DNA of 64,000 nt from Rhipidocladum racemiflorum (taxonomy: Eukaryota > Streptophyta > Magnoliopsida > Poales > Poaceae). Positions 1-11,078 of the stretch are shown here, piece after piece (position 1 is the stretch's first letter; each line of letters starts with the position of its first letter). Under the pieces are notes generated by a model that did not search any database, was not told the origin of the DNA, and was given only the letters and a program-made list of their open reading frames with translations. The stretch spans positions 6,029,001 through 6,093,000 of the forward strand of contig CM070585.1 of the NCBI GenBank assembly GCA_036346355.1, read 5' to 3'. Made by a program: the position numbers and the translations under genes.

Positions 1-506
1 AGTTCCTAGTGCTCGGACACTAGGATTTTTATCGTTTTCTTATTTGCATCTTGATGGTGTTTATGTTCTTCAGTAGCTATAGGTGCGACTTGAGGCGCGT
101 CCTCAAGGAGTTCTTGGTACTCAGACACCAAGTTTTTGTCGTTTTCTTAAATTGCGATTTATGGTTCTTATTCTGAGAGGGTAGATAGATGGTAGTTGTA
201 ATTCTGAAATGGAGTGACGATTGAGAGCGAGCTTCTCAACTTCTTATCTTATTTCTCAAAAAACTTGACCCTAATATCTACTAACTACAATGACACTCCT
301 GATCTCAACAAAATTGAATGCTTGTAAAAAGTTATGTTACCCTTGCACACTTCTTCCCTTTGAAAATAATTGCTGTTCTTCAGGATATCCCTTCTTTCCT
401 TAGTTATATCCTTAGTTAAATATAGGAATGACCTTCTAAAGACCAATTGTTGTGTCGAAGATAAGTGATTAATTAAGTTGCGCGTTGGGTTGGTCTCTTT
501 CGCAGG
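1..506 (+). repeat. untranslated leader of the chromovirus with an internal direct repeat
   Basis: This AT-rich stretch precedes the gag start. A roughly 41 bp segment at 1-42 recurs at 109-149 with scattered substitutions; both copies contain CTCRGACACYARG and end TCGTTTTCTTA. No primer-binding site or LTR end is visible. I see no other gene here. Confidence 0.6.
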
Positions 507-1934
507 ATGTCGGATCGTGAGGTGCTTGAGCAGAACCTAATCCTTCGTTTAGGAGCCATCCAAGATTCACCAGAAGAAGTAGAACCACCCCAAGCACAAT
601 TCCAAGACCTAAATCAGCCATTCCCACCACCATCCAGACAGCCAACACCCCAAGGAGGCTTAGCTGATGTAGCTAGGGCCCCCGAACCCCCAGATCAACT
701 AGGAAGAATCCTCCGACACTTCCAAGAGAGCCAAAACCACCTGGTGGAAACTCTATTAACCAACCTAGTCCCTGGAGGTCATCCTCATCACCCTAGGGGT
801 AGAGTAACCTTAGGTGAATTCCTGCAAACCCGCCCACCTACCTTCTCCCAAGCCACCGAACCACTTGCAGCAAATGATTGGCTCCGAGAAATTCAGAAGA
901 AGTTGAATACAATAAATTGCACCGATCAGGAGAGAGTGCAGTATGCAGCACATCAGTTAGTGGGACCTGCTGCAGTTTGGTGGGAAAATTATTGTGAGGC
1001 TCGTGTAGAAGAACCACCGGTTACATGGGCAGAGTTCACAGCTCAGTTTCGTAGTGCCCACATCCCCACAGGAGCATTGGATGTTAAGAGGAGAGAATTT
1101 TGGGATTTAACTCAGGGGAACAAAAAGATCACTGAATATTTGCAGAAATTCAATGAATTATCACGATATGCCCCTGATGAAGTGGATACAGATGCTAAAA
1201 AGATATACCGTTTTAAGAAGGGAATGAATCCATATATCAGAATGTTGTTGTCCACCCAGGAGATTACTGAGTTCCAGAAACTAGCAAACCGTGCCATAAT
1301 TCTAGAAGATGAGCATTCCCAGATGAGTGAAGAGAGGAGGAAGAAGGCTAGGTTTGATGTCCGTCCAAGCTTTCCTAGTCAGCCTAGATCATTCAGGCCT
1401 CCTCCACCAAACAAAAACATAACTCCAAGATCAAGTGCAGCTCCACCAGTTTCACACCCAGGTGCCCCTCCACCTAGACCACCTCCTAAATGTTTCAGGT
1501 GTGGAGGACCGCACTACCTCACCAATTGCACCCAACCACCCCTCAATTGTTTCAATTGTGGAAGAGAAGGACACAAAAGAACCAGCTGCCCTTACCTAGC
1601 CACCCAAGCAGGACAAAGCAGCACAGGGAGACCTCAGAGTCGTCCACCCATGGCAGGACGTGTTCCAGGGAGTGCCACTGCTACAGCATCGCAAGGATCT
1701 GTTCGTGGAGCATCCAGTGTGGGTTCAGCCCGTTTGAACAACATCTCAGTAGAGCAAGCTGAGGGAGCCACAGATGTGGTCACTGGTAAGATACCCATAC
1801 CCCCATCTGTTGGTACTATTCTATTTGACCCTGGTGCAACGCATTCTTTTATTTCTAAAGGATTTGTGGATAGGAATAAGTTAGAATCATTGCCCTTAAT
1901 GTCACCGTTGGGAGTCAATACACTGCGAGGTTAA
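507..1934 (+). CDS. gag-protease reading frame of the chromovirus
   Basis: A 475-residue open frame starting MSDREVLEQN. Residues about 100-275 form the retrotransposon Gag domain (WLREIQKKL, AAVWWENYC, EFWDLTQGN). A proline-rich linker leads to two zinc knuckles near residues 329-360: CFRCGGPHYLTNC, which is one residue short of the usual spacing, and CFNCGREGHKRTSC, which is canonical CCHC. The aspartic protease follows at about 440 with ILFDPGATHSFIS. Family members have D-S-G or D-T-G at the active site, so the proline is probably inactivating. The frame ends in a stop at 1932 within the protease; its remainder continues in another frame at 1964, so gag-pol was a single frame broken by an indel. 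The product would package element RNA and process the polyprotein. Confidence 0.85.
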   Translation: MSDREVLEQNLILRLGAIQDSPEEVEPPQAQFQDLNQPFPPPSRQPTPQGGLADVARAPEPPDQLGRILRHFQESQNHLVETLLTNLVPGGHPHHPRGRVTLGEFLQTRPPTFSQATEPLAANDWLREIQKKLNTINCTDQERVQYAAHQLVGPAAVWWENYCEARVEEPPVTWAEFTAQFRSAHIPTGALDVKRREFWDLTQGNKKITEYLQKFNELSRYAPDEVDTDAKKIYRFKKGMNPYIRMLLSTQEITEFQKLANRAIILEDEHSQMSEERRKKARFDVRPSFPSQPRSFRPPPPNKNITPRSSAAPPVSHPGAPPPRPPPKCFRCGGPHYLTNCTQPPLNCFNCGREGHKRTSCPYLATQAGQSSTGRPQSRPPMAGRVPGSATATASQGSVRGASSVGSARLNNISVEQAEGATDVVTGKIPIPPSVGTILFDPGATHSFISKGFVDRNKLESLPLMSPLGVNTLRG

Positions 1935-1963
1935 TTACAGTAACCTCAATTAGAAGAAATCAG

Positions 1964-4555
1964 ATGATCAGGATACTAGAAACTCCATTCCTTGCAAATC
2001 TGCATGTTATCAGTCTAGAGGCGCTAGATGTAATCTTGGGAATGGATTGGCTAGCTACCAATGGGGTTAACATAGACTGCGAGCTTAAGACTGCGTCTAT
2101 AAGAACCTTTGATGGGAGTCGTATTATATATCAGGGAGAAAGGGCCAAACAACCCCAAAACAGCCCCAAGCTCACTCTGTTGTCCTCAAAAGAGTTGTCC
2201 CTTATCCCCATAGTTCAGGAGTTCCCTGATGTATTTCCTGAAGAACTGCCAGGCATGCCGCTTGTGAGAATGGAATTTTCCATAGATCTTGTTCCGGGAA
2301 CCACTCCTATCTGCAAAAGACCCTATCGTATGAACCCACAAGAATTGGTAGAATTGAAGAAACAATTGGAGGAATTGGAAAGCAAAGGGTTCATTAGGGA
2401 AAGTGTATCACCTTGGGGAGCCCCGATTCTCTTTGTGAATAAGAAAGATGGTGGACTAAGGTTATGTAACGATTCTGAGGATCTTAACCGAGTCACCATA
2501 AAGAACAAGTACCCTCTCCCAAGAATAGATGATCTGTTTGACCAACTAAGAGGTGCTTGTGTTTTCTCCAAAATTGACTTAAGGTCTGGTTACCATCAAA
2601 TAAAAGTGAGGCCAGAAGATATGGAGAAAACTGCTTTTGTATCTAGATATGGACACTATGAATACACAGTTGTTCCCTTTGGATTAACCAATGCACCTGC
2701 CATATTCATGAACCTGATGAACAAGGTATACATGAAGTGCTTGGACAAATTCATTGTGGTATTCATAGATGACATACTTGTATACTCTAAAAGCAAAGAA
2801 GAGCATGCAGACCACCTTAGAACAGCTCTCCAAACCCTCAGAGAGAACCAGTTGTATGCCAAATTCAGCAAGTGTGAATTTTGGCTAGATCAAGTGCCCT
2901 TTTTAGGACACATAATATCTGGAAAAGGAATAGAAGTAGATCCGGATAAAATTGAAGCCATTAAGTCCTGGAAGCAGCCCTCCAATCAAAAAGAAGTCAG
3001 AAGTTTCCTTGGATTAGCTGGATACTACCGCAGATTCATCAAAGGCTTCTCTCAAATATCATCTCCCATTACCAAGCTCTTAAGAAAGGACAGCCGATTT
3101 AATTGGACCGAGAAGTGTGAAGAGAGTTTCCAAAAACTCAAACAGTTGTTAACCTCTGCTCCAGTACTAACCCTACCTGAGGATGGCATTGAATATGTGG
3201 TATATTGTGATGCCTCAAAATCAGGTTTAGGATGTGTGCTGATGCAAAATGAGAAAGTAATTGCTTATGCCTCTAGGCAATTACGCCCGCATGAGGTTAA
3301 TTATCCCACTCATGACCTAGAGTTGGGAGCTGTAGTGTTTGCATTAAAGATCTGGAGACATTACCTGTATGGGGCAAAATGTACACTCTATAGTGACCAC
3401 AAGAGTTTAAAGTATATCTTCACTCAGAAAGAACTGAATATGAGACAAAGGAGATGGTTAGAGCTCATTAAAGATTATGATATCACAATTAATTACCATC
3501 CCGGGAAAGCCAATGTGGTCGCTGATGCATTGAGCAGGAAAGCTCAATGTAACCAAATGGCTATTCATAATGTCAAGCCTGAATTGATTCAAGAGTTAGC
3601 CAAGATGAGGATTAACTTCCACTTGTATTCATCCAGTACCCTGCTAGCAACCATGACAGTTCAATCCAACCTCTTAGAACAAATCAAGGAAAAACAAGTC
3701 ACTGATCACTTTATTCAAGAAGAGAGCCACAGGATTAAGTCAGGCCAACCTTCAGAGTTTAAGTTGGATAAGGAAGGAACCCTCAGACTTCATGACAGAA
3801 TATGTGTACCCAATGACTCAACTATCAAGTCACTAATCCTGAAAGAAGCCCATGACACTTTGTACACCATCCATCCTGGTTGTACTAAGATGTATAGAGA
3901 CCTGAGAGAGACATTTTGGTGGAATGGTATGAAAAAGGAGATAGCAGAATATATTAGTAAGTGTGACACCTGTCAAAGAGTTAAAGCAGAACACCAACGT
4001 CCTGCAGGCTTACTTCAACCTCTCCAAATCCCTGAGTGGAAATGGGAGGATGTCTGTATGGATTTCATAACAGGCTTGCCTAGGACTGTGGCCAAAAAGG
4101 ATGCAATATGGGTGATAGTGGACAGACTCACTAAGTCAGCCCACTTCATTGCTACCAATCAGAAATACTCTGCTCACAGACTAGCCGAAATATACATTGA
4201 AAAGATAGTCACACTTCATGGAGTTCCCAGAACAATTACATCTGATAGAGGCACAGTGTTCACCTCTAATTTTCGGGAAGTTCTACGACTCACGGGAACT
4301 AAGCTAAACTTCAAGATTGCATACCACCCTCAAGCGGATGGACAAAGTGAAAGAACAAATCAAATTCTTGAAGATATGTTGAGAGCATGCGTGCTGAATT
4401 TTAAAGAAAGTTGGGACAAATATACGCATCTCGCTGAGTTTGCTTACAATAATAGCTATCAGCGAGCATCTGAGATGGCACCATTTGAAGCCTTATATGG
4501 TAGAAGGTGTAGATCCCGATTTGTTGGTATGAAGTTGGTGAAAAATCACCGTTAG
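1964..4555 (+). CDS. pol of the chromovirus: protease end, RT, RNase H, integrase
   Basis: An 863-residue frame that begins in the C-terminal protease (VILGMDWL near residue 24). Reverse transcriptase follows, with KRPYRMNP, VNKKDGGLRLC, KIDLRSGYHQIKV and the catalytic FIDDILVYS (the YxDD position is F-I-D-D, normal for this clade). The stretch CNDSEDLNRV departs from the family's usual CxDYRxLN, suggesting decay. RNase H shows YCDASKSGLG, the conserved E in DLELGAVVF, and LYSDHKSLKY. Integrase has an HHCC zinc finger (HPGCTKMYRDL, CDTCQR) and all three catalytic acids in CMDFITGLP, ITSDRG and QSERTNQ. The frame is lost after LYGRRCRSR at about 4520, where an indel moves the rest of integrase into other frames. 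The methionine at 1964 is not a natural start. Confidence 0.88.
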   Translation: MIRILETPFLANLHVISLEALDVILGMDWLATNGVNIDCELKTASIRTFDGSRIIYQGERAKQPQNSPKLTLLSSKELSLIPIVQEFPDVFPEELPGMPLVRMEFSIDLVPGTTPICKRPYRMNPQELVELKKQLEELESKGFIRESVSPWGAPILFVNKKDGGLRLCNDSEDLNRVTIKNKYPLPRIDDLFDQLRGACVFSKIDLRSGYHQIKVRPEDMEKTAFVSRYGHYEYTVVPFGLTNAPAIFMNLMNKVYMKCLDKFIVVFIDDILVYSKSKEEHADHLRTALQTLRENQLYAKFSKCEFWLDQVPFLGHIISGKGIEVDPDKIEAIKSWKQPSNQKEVRSFLGLAGYYRRFIKGFSQISSPITKLLRKDSRFNWTEKCEESFQKLKQLLTSAPVLTLPEDGIEYVVYCDASKSGLGCVLMQNEKVIAYASRQLRPHEVNYPTHDLELGAVVFALKIWRHYLYGAKCTLYSDHKSLKYIFTQKELNMRQRRWLELIKDYDITINYHPGKANVVADALSRKAQCNQMAIHNVKPELIQELAKMRINFHLYSSSTLLATMTVQSNLLEQIKEKQVTDHFIQEESHRIKSGQPSEFKLDKEGTLRLHDRICVPNDSTIKSLILKEAHDTLYTIHPGCTKMYRDLRETFWWNGMKKEIAEYISKCDTCQRVKAEHQRPAGLLQPLQIPEWKWEDVCMDFITGLPRTVAKKDAIWVIVDRLTKSAHFIATNQKYSAHRLAEIYIEKIVTLHGVPRTITSDRGTVFTSNFREVLRLTGTKLNFKIAYHPQADGQSERTNQILEDMLRACVLNFKESWDKYTHLAEFAYNNSYQRASEMAPFEALYGRRCRSRFVGMKLVKNHR

Positions 4556-5098
4556 GTCCTGACTTGATTCGCCAAAATGATGAGAAGATCAAGCTGATTC
4601 AAGAAAGATTGAAAAGCGCTCGAGAGTAGACGGAAGAGCTATCTTGATAAACGTAAGAGAGAATTGAGGTTCCAGCCAGAGGACTATGTGTATTTGAAAG
4701 TGTCACCAATGAAAGGAGTGCACAGGTTTGGAGTCAAAGGAAAATTGAGCCCTCGCTATGTAGGGCCATTCAAGATCTTATCCCAGAAAGGAGCTGCAAC
4801 CTACCAACTAGAATTGCCTACTCAACTTTCCCGAATCCATAATGTCTTCCACATATCTCAACTTAGAGCCTGCCTTAGAGAACCTTCAGCCTAGTGCAAA
4901 ACCTTGATGTCCCTCTTCAACCCTGACCTAACCTATGAAGAGCGTCCACTAAAAATCCTAGCCACGGAAGAAAGCGATTCGAAGAGCCACCATTAGGTTT
5001 TGTAAGGTCCATGGAAGCACCACACCGATAAAGAAGCGACGTGGGAGAAGGAAGACGATCTTCGCGAGTCCTACCCGTACCTCTTTGGGTAAGCCGGA
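4556..5098 (+). pseudogene. integrase C-terminus (GPY/F) and chromodomain remnant
   Basis: After the pol frameshift, coding similarity continues in several frames. Positions 4664-4894 encode RFQPEDYVYLKVSP, the GPY/F core YVGPFKIL, and VFHISQLRACL, all typical of the chromoviral integrase tail. Positions 4920-5095 then encode NPDLTYEERPLKILA, and after stops and a frame change WKHHTDKEATWEKEDDL and ESYPYLFG, which is the chromodomain. In intact relatives this domain steers integration by binding modified histones; here it cannot be translated as a unit. Confidence 0.8.
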
Positions 5099-5110
5099 TT
5101 TCGGGGACGA

Positions 5111-5133
5111 AATCCCTTTTAAGGGGGATAGGA
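5111..5133 (+). promoter_or_regulatory. polypurine tract of the chromovirus
   Basis: The sequence TTTTAAGGGGGATAGGA lies directly before the TG of the 3' LTR. This is the usual plus-strand primer site of Tekay-type elements. Confidence 0.75.
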
Positions 5134-8100
5134 TGTAATAACCTAGAAAATTAACTAAGCAAACAACAGTAGTAATGAGCAATTAGAGCAATAGTTAGCG
5201 TAATTGTTTGCGAAAAGATTTAAAAATGCGAATAGAGCGAATAGAGTTAGAAAAGAGATTGCCGTCGATCCCGCAGCGAGGTATTGATCACCGAGATACC
5301 AGACTGTTTGGGCCGAGTTGGCACCTCTCGCTAGATCGGGTATCATCACTTTCGGCAATCCGTGCCTTACATTCAAATTGCGGGTATCCGTTGCAGCTCT
5401 TTAACGATGAACAACCCGGTGAACGATAGAATAGTAACTTTTACCCAAGCCAAGCGATCCTTTGCGAGTTCACACCAACCCAAAAGCAACCGAAAGCGGC
5501 GGCGACTCGTGGCGGCGGAAGGAGCCATGCGGCAAGACCAGACTCGTGGCGGCAAGGGAGGGGCATGGCTGCCACCCGTCCCTTTTCTTTCCTTTATAGC
5601 AAGCAAAGCATTCGTTCCTTCCCTCGGCTCGGTCGAATCAGAGAGCACGAGCACACTTCCCACTCCCAGTTCAGAGAGAGTTCAAGAGATCACGAAGCAA
5701 GGAGCCCGAAGCCGGAGATCCCCAAGCCAAGCAAGAAGCCGGAGGAGGAGGTCCACAAGACGAGCAGAGCAAGGAGGTCCCCAAGAAGAACCGAACCAAG
5801 CAAGAACCAGGAGATCCACAAGTAGCACCGAACCAGCAGGAGCAAGAAGCAAGAAAGAGCAAGCCGGGAGCCAGAAGAGGAGGAGGAGGCCAAGCCGAGC
5901 ACAAGGAGATCCCCAAGAACCGAACCAGCTGCATCCTCTTCCATTCTACAGATCCAAACTCAACCGAACCACAAGGTGCACCACCACTTCCTAACCATCC
6001 AAGTAGCAGCAGTAGCACTACTCTTTTGCGTGCAACCTGGGTAGATCGAGTAGGTTTCGGTCTCAGTTAGCTCTAGGGTTGCTTAGACCTTTGCCTAGCC
6101 GTCCCTCTAGAGCAAGCATCACTGACCAAATTGCAAATCCAAAAATATAGCAACAAGTAAAATGTGCAAGAACCAAATAAGGATCAAGAGAGTAGCATCT
6201 GTACTTATCTGTTCATAGAACGAACCAAATCGATTCACCAATCAAAAGGTAAAGCAAACGTAAAAATGAGGCAAAACGAGATCGAGTAGTGTCTGTTCTT
6301 GCGCAGCCAGTAGGGGAGGGAGAGGCTGAGCTAGGGTTCGGCCGAGTGAGGCAGAGGAGAGGAGAAGAGCAGGGGGGACTAAAGAGAGAGAGAGAGAGAG
6401 GGAGAGAGAGGAAGGGGAGCACCCGTGCGGCGGCGCTAGAGCGGCGGCGGGAGTCGGGAGTCGCCGGGGAGGCGCGCTCGGGCGCAGGGAGTCGCGGCGG
6501 AGTTGGGTCGCCAGAGAGGGAGGCGGAGGAGCGCCGGAGGCGAGGTAGAGGAGGCGGAGGAGCGCCGGAGGCGAGGTAGAGGAGGCGGCGGCGTGCTGGA
6601 GGTGAGACCGAAGGGGCAGGGCGTGAGGCAGAGGAGGAAAAAGGGAGGAGAGGAAAAAGAAAATGAGAGAAGAAAGAAAGAAGGAGAAAAGAAAAGAGAA
6701 GAGAAGAAAAAGAAAAGAAGAGAAAAGAAAAGAGAAAAAGAAAGAAGAGGGAAGAAAAAAAGGAAAATTAGGAATCTGGCGATTTTCGTACGTTACTCGT
6801 AGATTAAATCACGGTAATTTGAATCGTAGGAAAAAGCTTCTGTTTTAATTTCTAAAAGCCGCGGTTAATCAGATAGAAAATTGATTAAACTGTAATAATT
6901 GTGCTAGTTGTAATTGCTAGTTGGATTGCTGTAAATAATTTGAATTGTGGGTAGCTATGGGTTCTAGTTAGTTTGACGCTGTCAGTAGAAGAATTGGTTT
7001 CCGTAGCGTGTTGGGTTGATGTCTGTAGTAATTCCTTGTTATGGTCAGGTCTCGAGTCGGACCCGTCAAACCATCCCCCCAGCAGTCCGAGCGAGGTCGA
7101 ACACTTCAGTTCTACTCCAGGCAAGAGCCTTTTGATTCATGTTTGTTTAAAATCTTTTCAATTGATTTCTGTATACTATGTGTATCACTCTTGCATGGAA
7201 AACGTTATATTCAAATTAAAAACCTTAAATCGGATGCGGTTGAAACTGTATTTGAGAAAATGGAATTTGGTTTGGTGTCATGTGACACGGAGAGAAATGG
7301 ATTTGGTCTGTTCACGGAATGATCCGTGGTCGTATTATTATTATGGTGGGTAGATGGCGCCTATGAGAAGGATTGTCATGCGGTGGGGCCCTCTACAGAG
7401 GATAGAATATAAGGAATTACAAACTACACTTGGGCATTGAGCCGTAATTGCAGTATCAACCATAGTGTGTGGAAACGGTCAGAAAAGGTTGTCCTATGAA
7501 GGATTTAGATCTCCACATTGGGTAAGTGTTATATGGCGTACCACAGGATATCTTGGGAGGCCCGTGGGTACAGTCCACGGAAATGGCGGTATATTTGAAG
7601 CCACGGGTAGAGTTCTGCCGACGATCGATTGTCGGAGTACAATCAGTAGCCGCGAGTCGTTGAGGCGCCTAGGAAGGAGTTCACGACTCGGGTAACGAGG
7701 TTGGAGATCTATTTCTGGATTAGTGATAAACGTTAGGGCCTCTACGAGGAGGGTCACTATGGGTAAAGTGGTACAACCTGCGCAGTGTTAAAAATCATGA
7801 ATTCATGCCTGTCTCTGGATTGGAGGCTACGGAAGATCAGTCTGTCTCATATACAAGTGCTAGTAGTCAAGTTTAAAATAAAATTGGCCAACTTTTAAAG
7901 AAAATCTAATTTAAATAAAAACCTAAGTTTGAAGGACGGAAAGATCTGTGGAAAAAGAGAGGAAAATTCATGGCATTATGTTGCTATTAGTGCTTCTTTG
8001 AGTCGTTGTACTCACTCTTGTATAATCCTCCCTTTGCTTAGAAAGGCGAGCTTGATGGATCCACCGTTGAGGCGTGGGTGAAGGCGATGAGCAGGATCAG

Positions 8101-8458
8101 GAGCTTCAGGAAGATGCTTATTACTACTACAATCAAGAGAACTAGATGATTGGGTAGAAAGGATTACTTTTGGGACGGTCGTCATGGGATGAGACCGTTG
8201 TAATATAAATTTTGTTGTACTTGGAACCAATGTCTAATTATGTAATGGACATGTAAGCCATGCGTGGCTGAAAGGTAATATATTTCAGTTCAGTCTCTAA
8301 TTATTGTTCTGCTGCAATATTCTGATCACGGTATGGTACTGACAGTCTTTGGACTACCCGGTACTTTGCTAGCTACTATATCGAGATTCGAGTGATTAAC
8401 ATAGGGTAATGCCCAGGTGGAGGCTAATTACTCTAGGTTAATTACCCGGGTCGCTACA
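5134..8458 (+). repeat. 3' LTR of the chromovirus, about 3.3 kb
   Basis: Begins TGTAATAACC after the polypurine tract and ends GGGTCGCTACA, giving TG...CA termini. The length of 3325 bp fits Tekay-type elements, whose LTRs are unusually long. Small open frames inside have no recognisable domain and low-complexity composition, and are not genes. The target duplication cannot be checked because the 5' LTR is outside the window. Confidence 0.8.
6375..6770 (+). repeat. purine-rich (GA/GAA) tract within the LTR
   Basis: A GA microsatellite near 6385-6410, then a G-rich part with two copies of a roughly 40 bp GGAGGCGGAGGAGCGCC unit (6515-6600), then about 130 bp of almost pure purine at 6640-6770. 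Translated frames here are Arg/Glu/Lys repeats and are spurious. Confidence 0.75.
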
Positions 8459-9061
8459 GGCCCCCTTGTTGGGGACTGTGCTATAAAATGACGCAACAAG
8501 AACGATGCTCAAATCAAATGTATAGCAGTATAAGAAAACCACAGAACTTTTAGACCAAGAGGACATCAAAAACTGATGTCTCAGTTACATTAAAATGAAA
8601 CCGGCAAAACCCCCAGAACTCTACAGAGCGCACGTAACGGCGTCAAGATGTCGGCTTGTATTGTACGGGTGTCAGGTGCTGCTTCGCCGATACGCTGCGA
8701 AATATTTAGGCCGTGTGCCCGTGTACTCCTCTGTGTAGGATTCTGAAAACTCGGGAATAGAAAGAAAAAAAACACAAAATGTGATATGATGTATGTGAAA
8801 AACGGATGATTAGATAATATAGGAACTTGGTCGTCTTTCATTCATTTGATTTTCCAAGGAAAATTTCCATCCACTCTCGGCGGATGTTTTCACTCCTCCA
8901 AAATGGTAGGAATTCAACGGTATTCCTATGGATTGCATCGGGTCATTTCCTGCTAATCAAATGCATCAACAGTGGCCAGTTTTACGGAATTATGATTCCT
9001 ACGACTTTCCTTTAAAAGTCTATGGAATCAAGCAGAGCGCCAGCCGGGTCAGACCGTCGTG
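8459..9061. other. intergenic, nothing recognised
   Basis: No frame with a recognisable domain, no LTR or inverted-repeat structure that I could pair. The region immediately follows the chromovirus LTR. Confidence 0.5.
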
Positions 9062-9304
9062 ACATTGAGTTGATGGCTATGTAGAAATTATTATTATTAT
9101 TATTTATTTTAAATCTTTTTTTCAAAAATAATCAACGGGGTTTTTTTTTTTGCGAAAATGTGCTCCCGTCACCCATATATGAGGCGATCGCTCCATATTA
9201 GAACGATAGGTACCTGGATGCAAAAAATATTGACAAATCCACTTCTTTATATGTCTATTTCCACAATAAAATGCCCCATATTACATTGCGTTGATGGCTA
9301 TGTA
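9062..9304. repeat. 199 bp insertion flanked by 22 bp direct repeats
   Basis: A 22 bp segment beginning ACATTG and ending GGCTATGTA occurs at 9062-9083 and again at 9283-9304 with one mismatch. Between them lies an (ATT)n-rich stretch followed by CCCGTCACCC, GCGATCGCTCC and GATAGGTACCTGGATGC. The inner sequence is related to the repeat at 43985-44390. The arrangement looks like an insertion with a target-site duplication. Confidence 0.65.
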
Positions 9305-11070
9305 AGGTCTGGATTTTTTTTTGACCACGTTGCCGATATGGGCTGCCGAGCTCAGCCGAATCCTCCGAAACGGCCTAGTCTGTCTCAGGCCCAGAGCATT
9401 GGCCTCTTCATGAAGGTTTCTTCATCCAAATGTCCTATGTAACGAAGCCCAATAAAAAAATTTGATTTTTGCTCTATGGTTTACTCTCTACTTATTGTAC
9501 TCGGACTAGCATACAAGAAAAATCTAGAAATTTTCATATGGGTTAACGAGTACCTTAATCCATGTTCTCTGTACGGCAATCAGCAAATGTTGACTGCGGA
9601 GTGGATAAGATCTCTGTCTCTTCTCCCTCTGTTATGCAGGATAAGGTTCATTTGTTCATTCAATTTATAAAGGCACTTTTCCGAGCATAGTTACCAGAAT
9701 TATCGTGAATTTTTATGAATCGTGAATCGGATTTATTTAATCCGAACCAGTTTAAGATATGAGATTCGCAGATTCTATAATGTGACTCGAACTAATTGTG
9801 TTTCTAGTTACTATGGAGAGCATTCTGCAACTAGCTTATCATCGGGGAATGAGAGGGCAATTATACGACCTGTCAATCTCTATCCCTGCTTTGCCTTGTG
9901 GAGTTGGTTTCAGCTGTTCTTCAGACGACAAAGGTTGTTTTGCTTTGGAGGAGATGATCCGGGTTATTTGGATCATAAGTCGAATAATTTTCTAGCGAGT
10001 ATTCTAGATAAAAAAAAAGAGTTGAATCATAGGTCGGATCATTTGTCGAGAGAGTGTGTAATTTCATGATTGCATGGGTTGGATCATTCGGGTCACTCAA
10101 ATCATGAGTCGGATTAATTTACCACCAAGCGTGTTTTTGATGTTTTAAACCGTTTCGGAGTGTTATATTGATCCGATGATCATAGGGCCTTAACATGTTT
10201 TGTGGAGCATTCAAAATGATTCTATTAGTGGGTTATTTGTGATGAGATCTTGCTTTGCATAATTTTAATTAATTTATGTTGCACATGGTGCATTGTGAGC
10301 CATGAGATGGCATTGTGGTTGGATCCTATGAGGTTAGGGCCAGTACTGTGTATTGCATGATGCATGGTCTTGAATAATGTGAGTCAAATGCATGAAATTT
10401 GTGCTAAGGATTGGTTGCTTTTTCTTTGGATATGCAGGTGGTTTGGAGAACATTAGCAGTCAACAATAATTGACCGGGACTAGTCGTGAGAGCTGAAGTT
10501 TGTGCGGCTAGGTAAGTTCAGGTGAGGCTATGTAGCTCAAGCAGGAAGCGTAGAAAAGACAATGGTCATGAAGAGGAGAGTTTGTGCTTGTAGTGTGCCA
10601 AGTGACTTGGCCCGGTGCAAATAGAAATGATCCTGGGGAGCCTAGATGCGTAGAGTGTTGATGGCAAGTTATTGGGCGCCATGGTCTACATGTCAAAGCA
10701 TGTGGAGATGCTTTGATGAGTTGGATTGGTTGCGGTGTTGCTTCAAGAAGAAAGAATGGAATCATGAAGGTGAAGGGGCATTTTGGTTAAATACCCAATA
10801 CCGAAAAAGAGACGGTGTGCGAAACCGTGGCGATAGCTTGAGTGGTTTAGGTAAAGCCAATGGAGAACGAGCTTAGATCGTGTTGTTGAAATGTCATGAT
10901 GATGAGCGGTTTGAAAGCATGATTGTTGTGCCATGCGTAAAACCCGTTATGTTATTGGGTTATTGGGTTAGCCCATGTGTAAGTGGATCGTATCGAGATG
11001 TGTTGTTCAGATTTAGGGTTTAGAAGTGAAGTGGTTGGCTTTGCCACTACTACAAAACAAGAGGAGATGA
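9305..11070. other. intergenic repeat-like DNA
   Basis: No gene recognised. The segment 10936-10980 (containing CCCGTTATGTTATTGGG and TTAGCCCATGT) is similar to the reverse complement of about 41985-42040, so at least part is a dispersed repeat. It may be remnant LTR sequence that continues after the hAT insertion at 11813. Confidence 0.4.
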
Positions 11071-11078
11071 CTTAGATG

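Larger units (their letters stand above)
1..8458 (+). mobile_element. Ty3/Gypsy chromovirus, Tekay-type, 5' LTR outside window
   Basis: The domain order is Gag with zinc knuckles, aspartic protease, reverse transcriptase, RNase H, integrase, GPY/F module and chromodomain, then a polypurine tract and a 3' LTR. This order with a long LTR is that of Tekay/Del chromoviruses in grasses. The 3' LTR (5134-8458) starts TGTAATAACC and ends CGCTACA. No matching LTR sequence occurs in positions 1-506, so the window opens in the untranslated leader and the 5' LTR and primer-binding site lie upstream. The coding region is broken by at least two frameshifts and several stops, so the copy is dead. Confidence 0.9.

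Noticed and set aside
6289..6848. Arg/Glu/Lys-rich frames
   Set aside because: They arise from the purine tract inside the chromovirus LTR.
11045..11057. CACTACTACAAAA, which looks like a CACTA transposon end
   Set aside because: I found no matching inverse end within the region (only a weak GGTAGTG near 12690) and no 3 bp target duplication.
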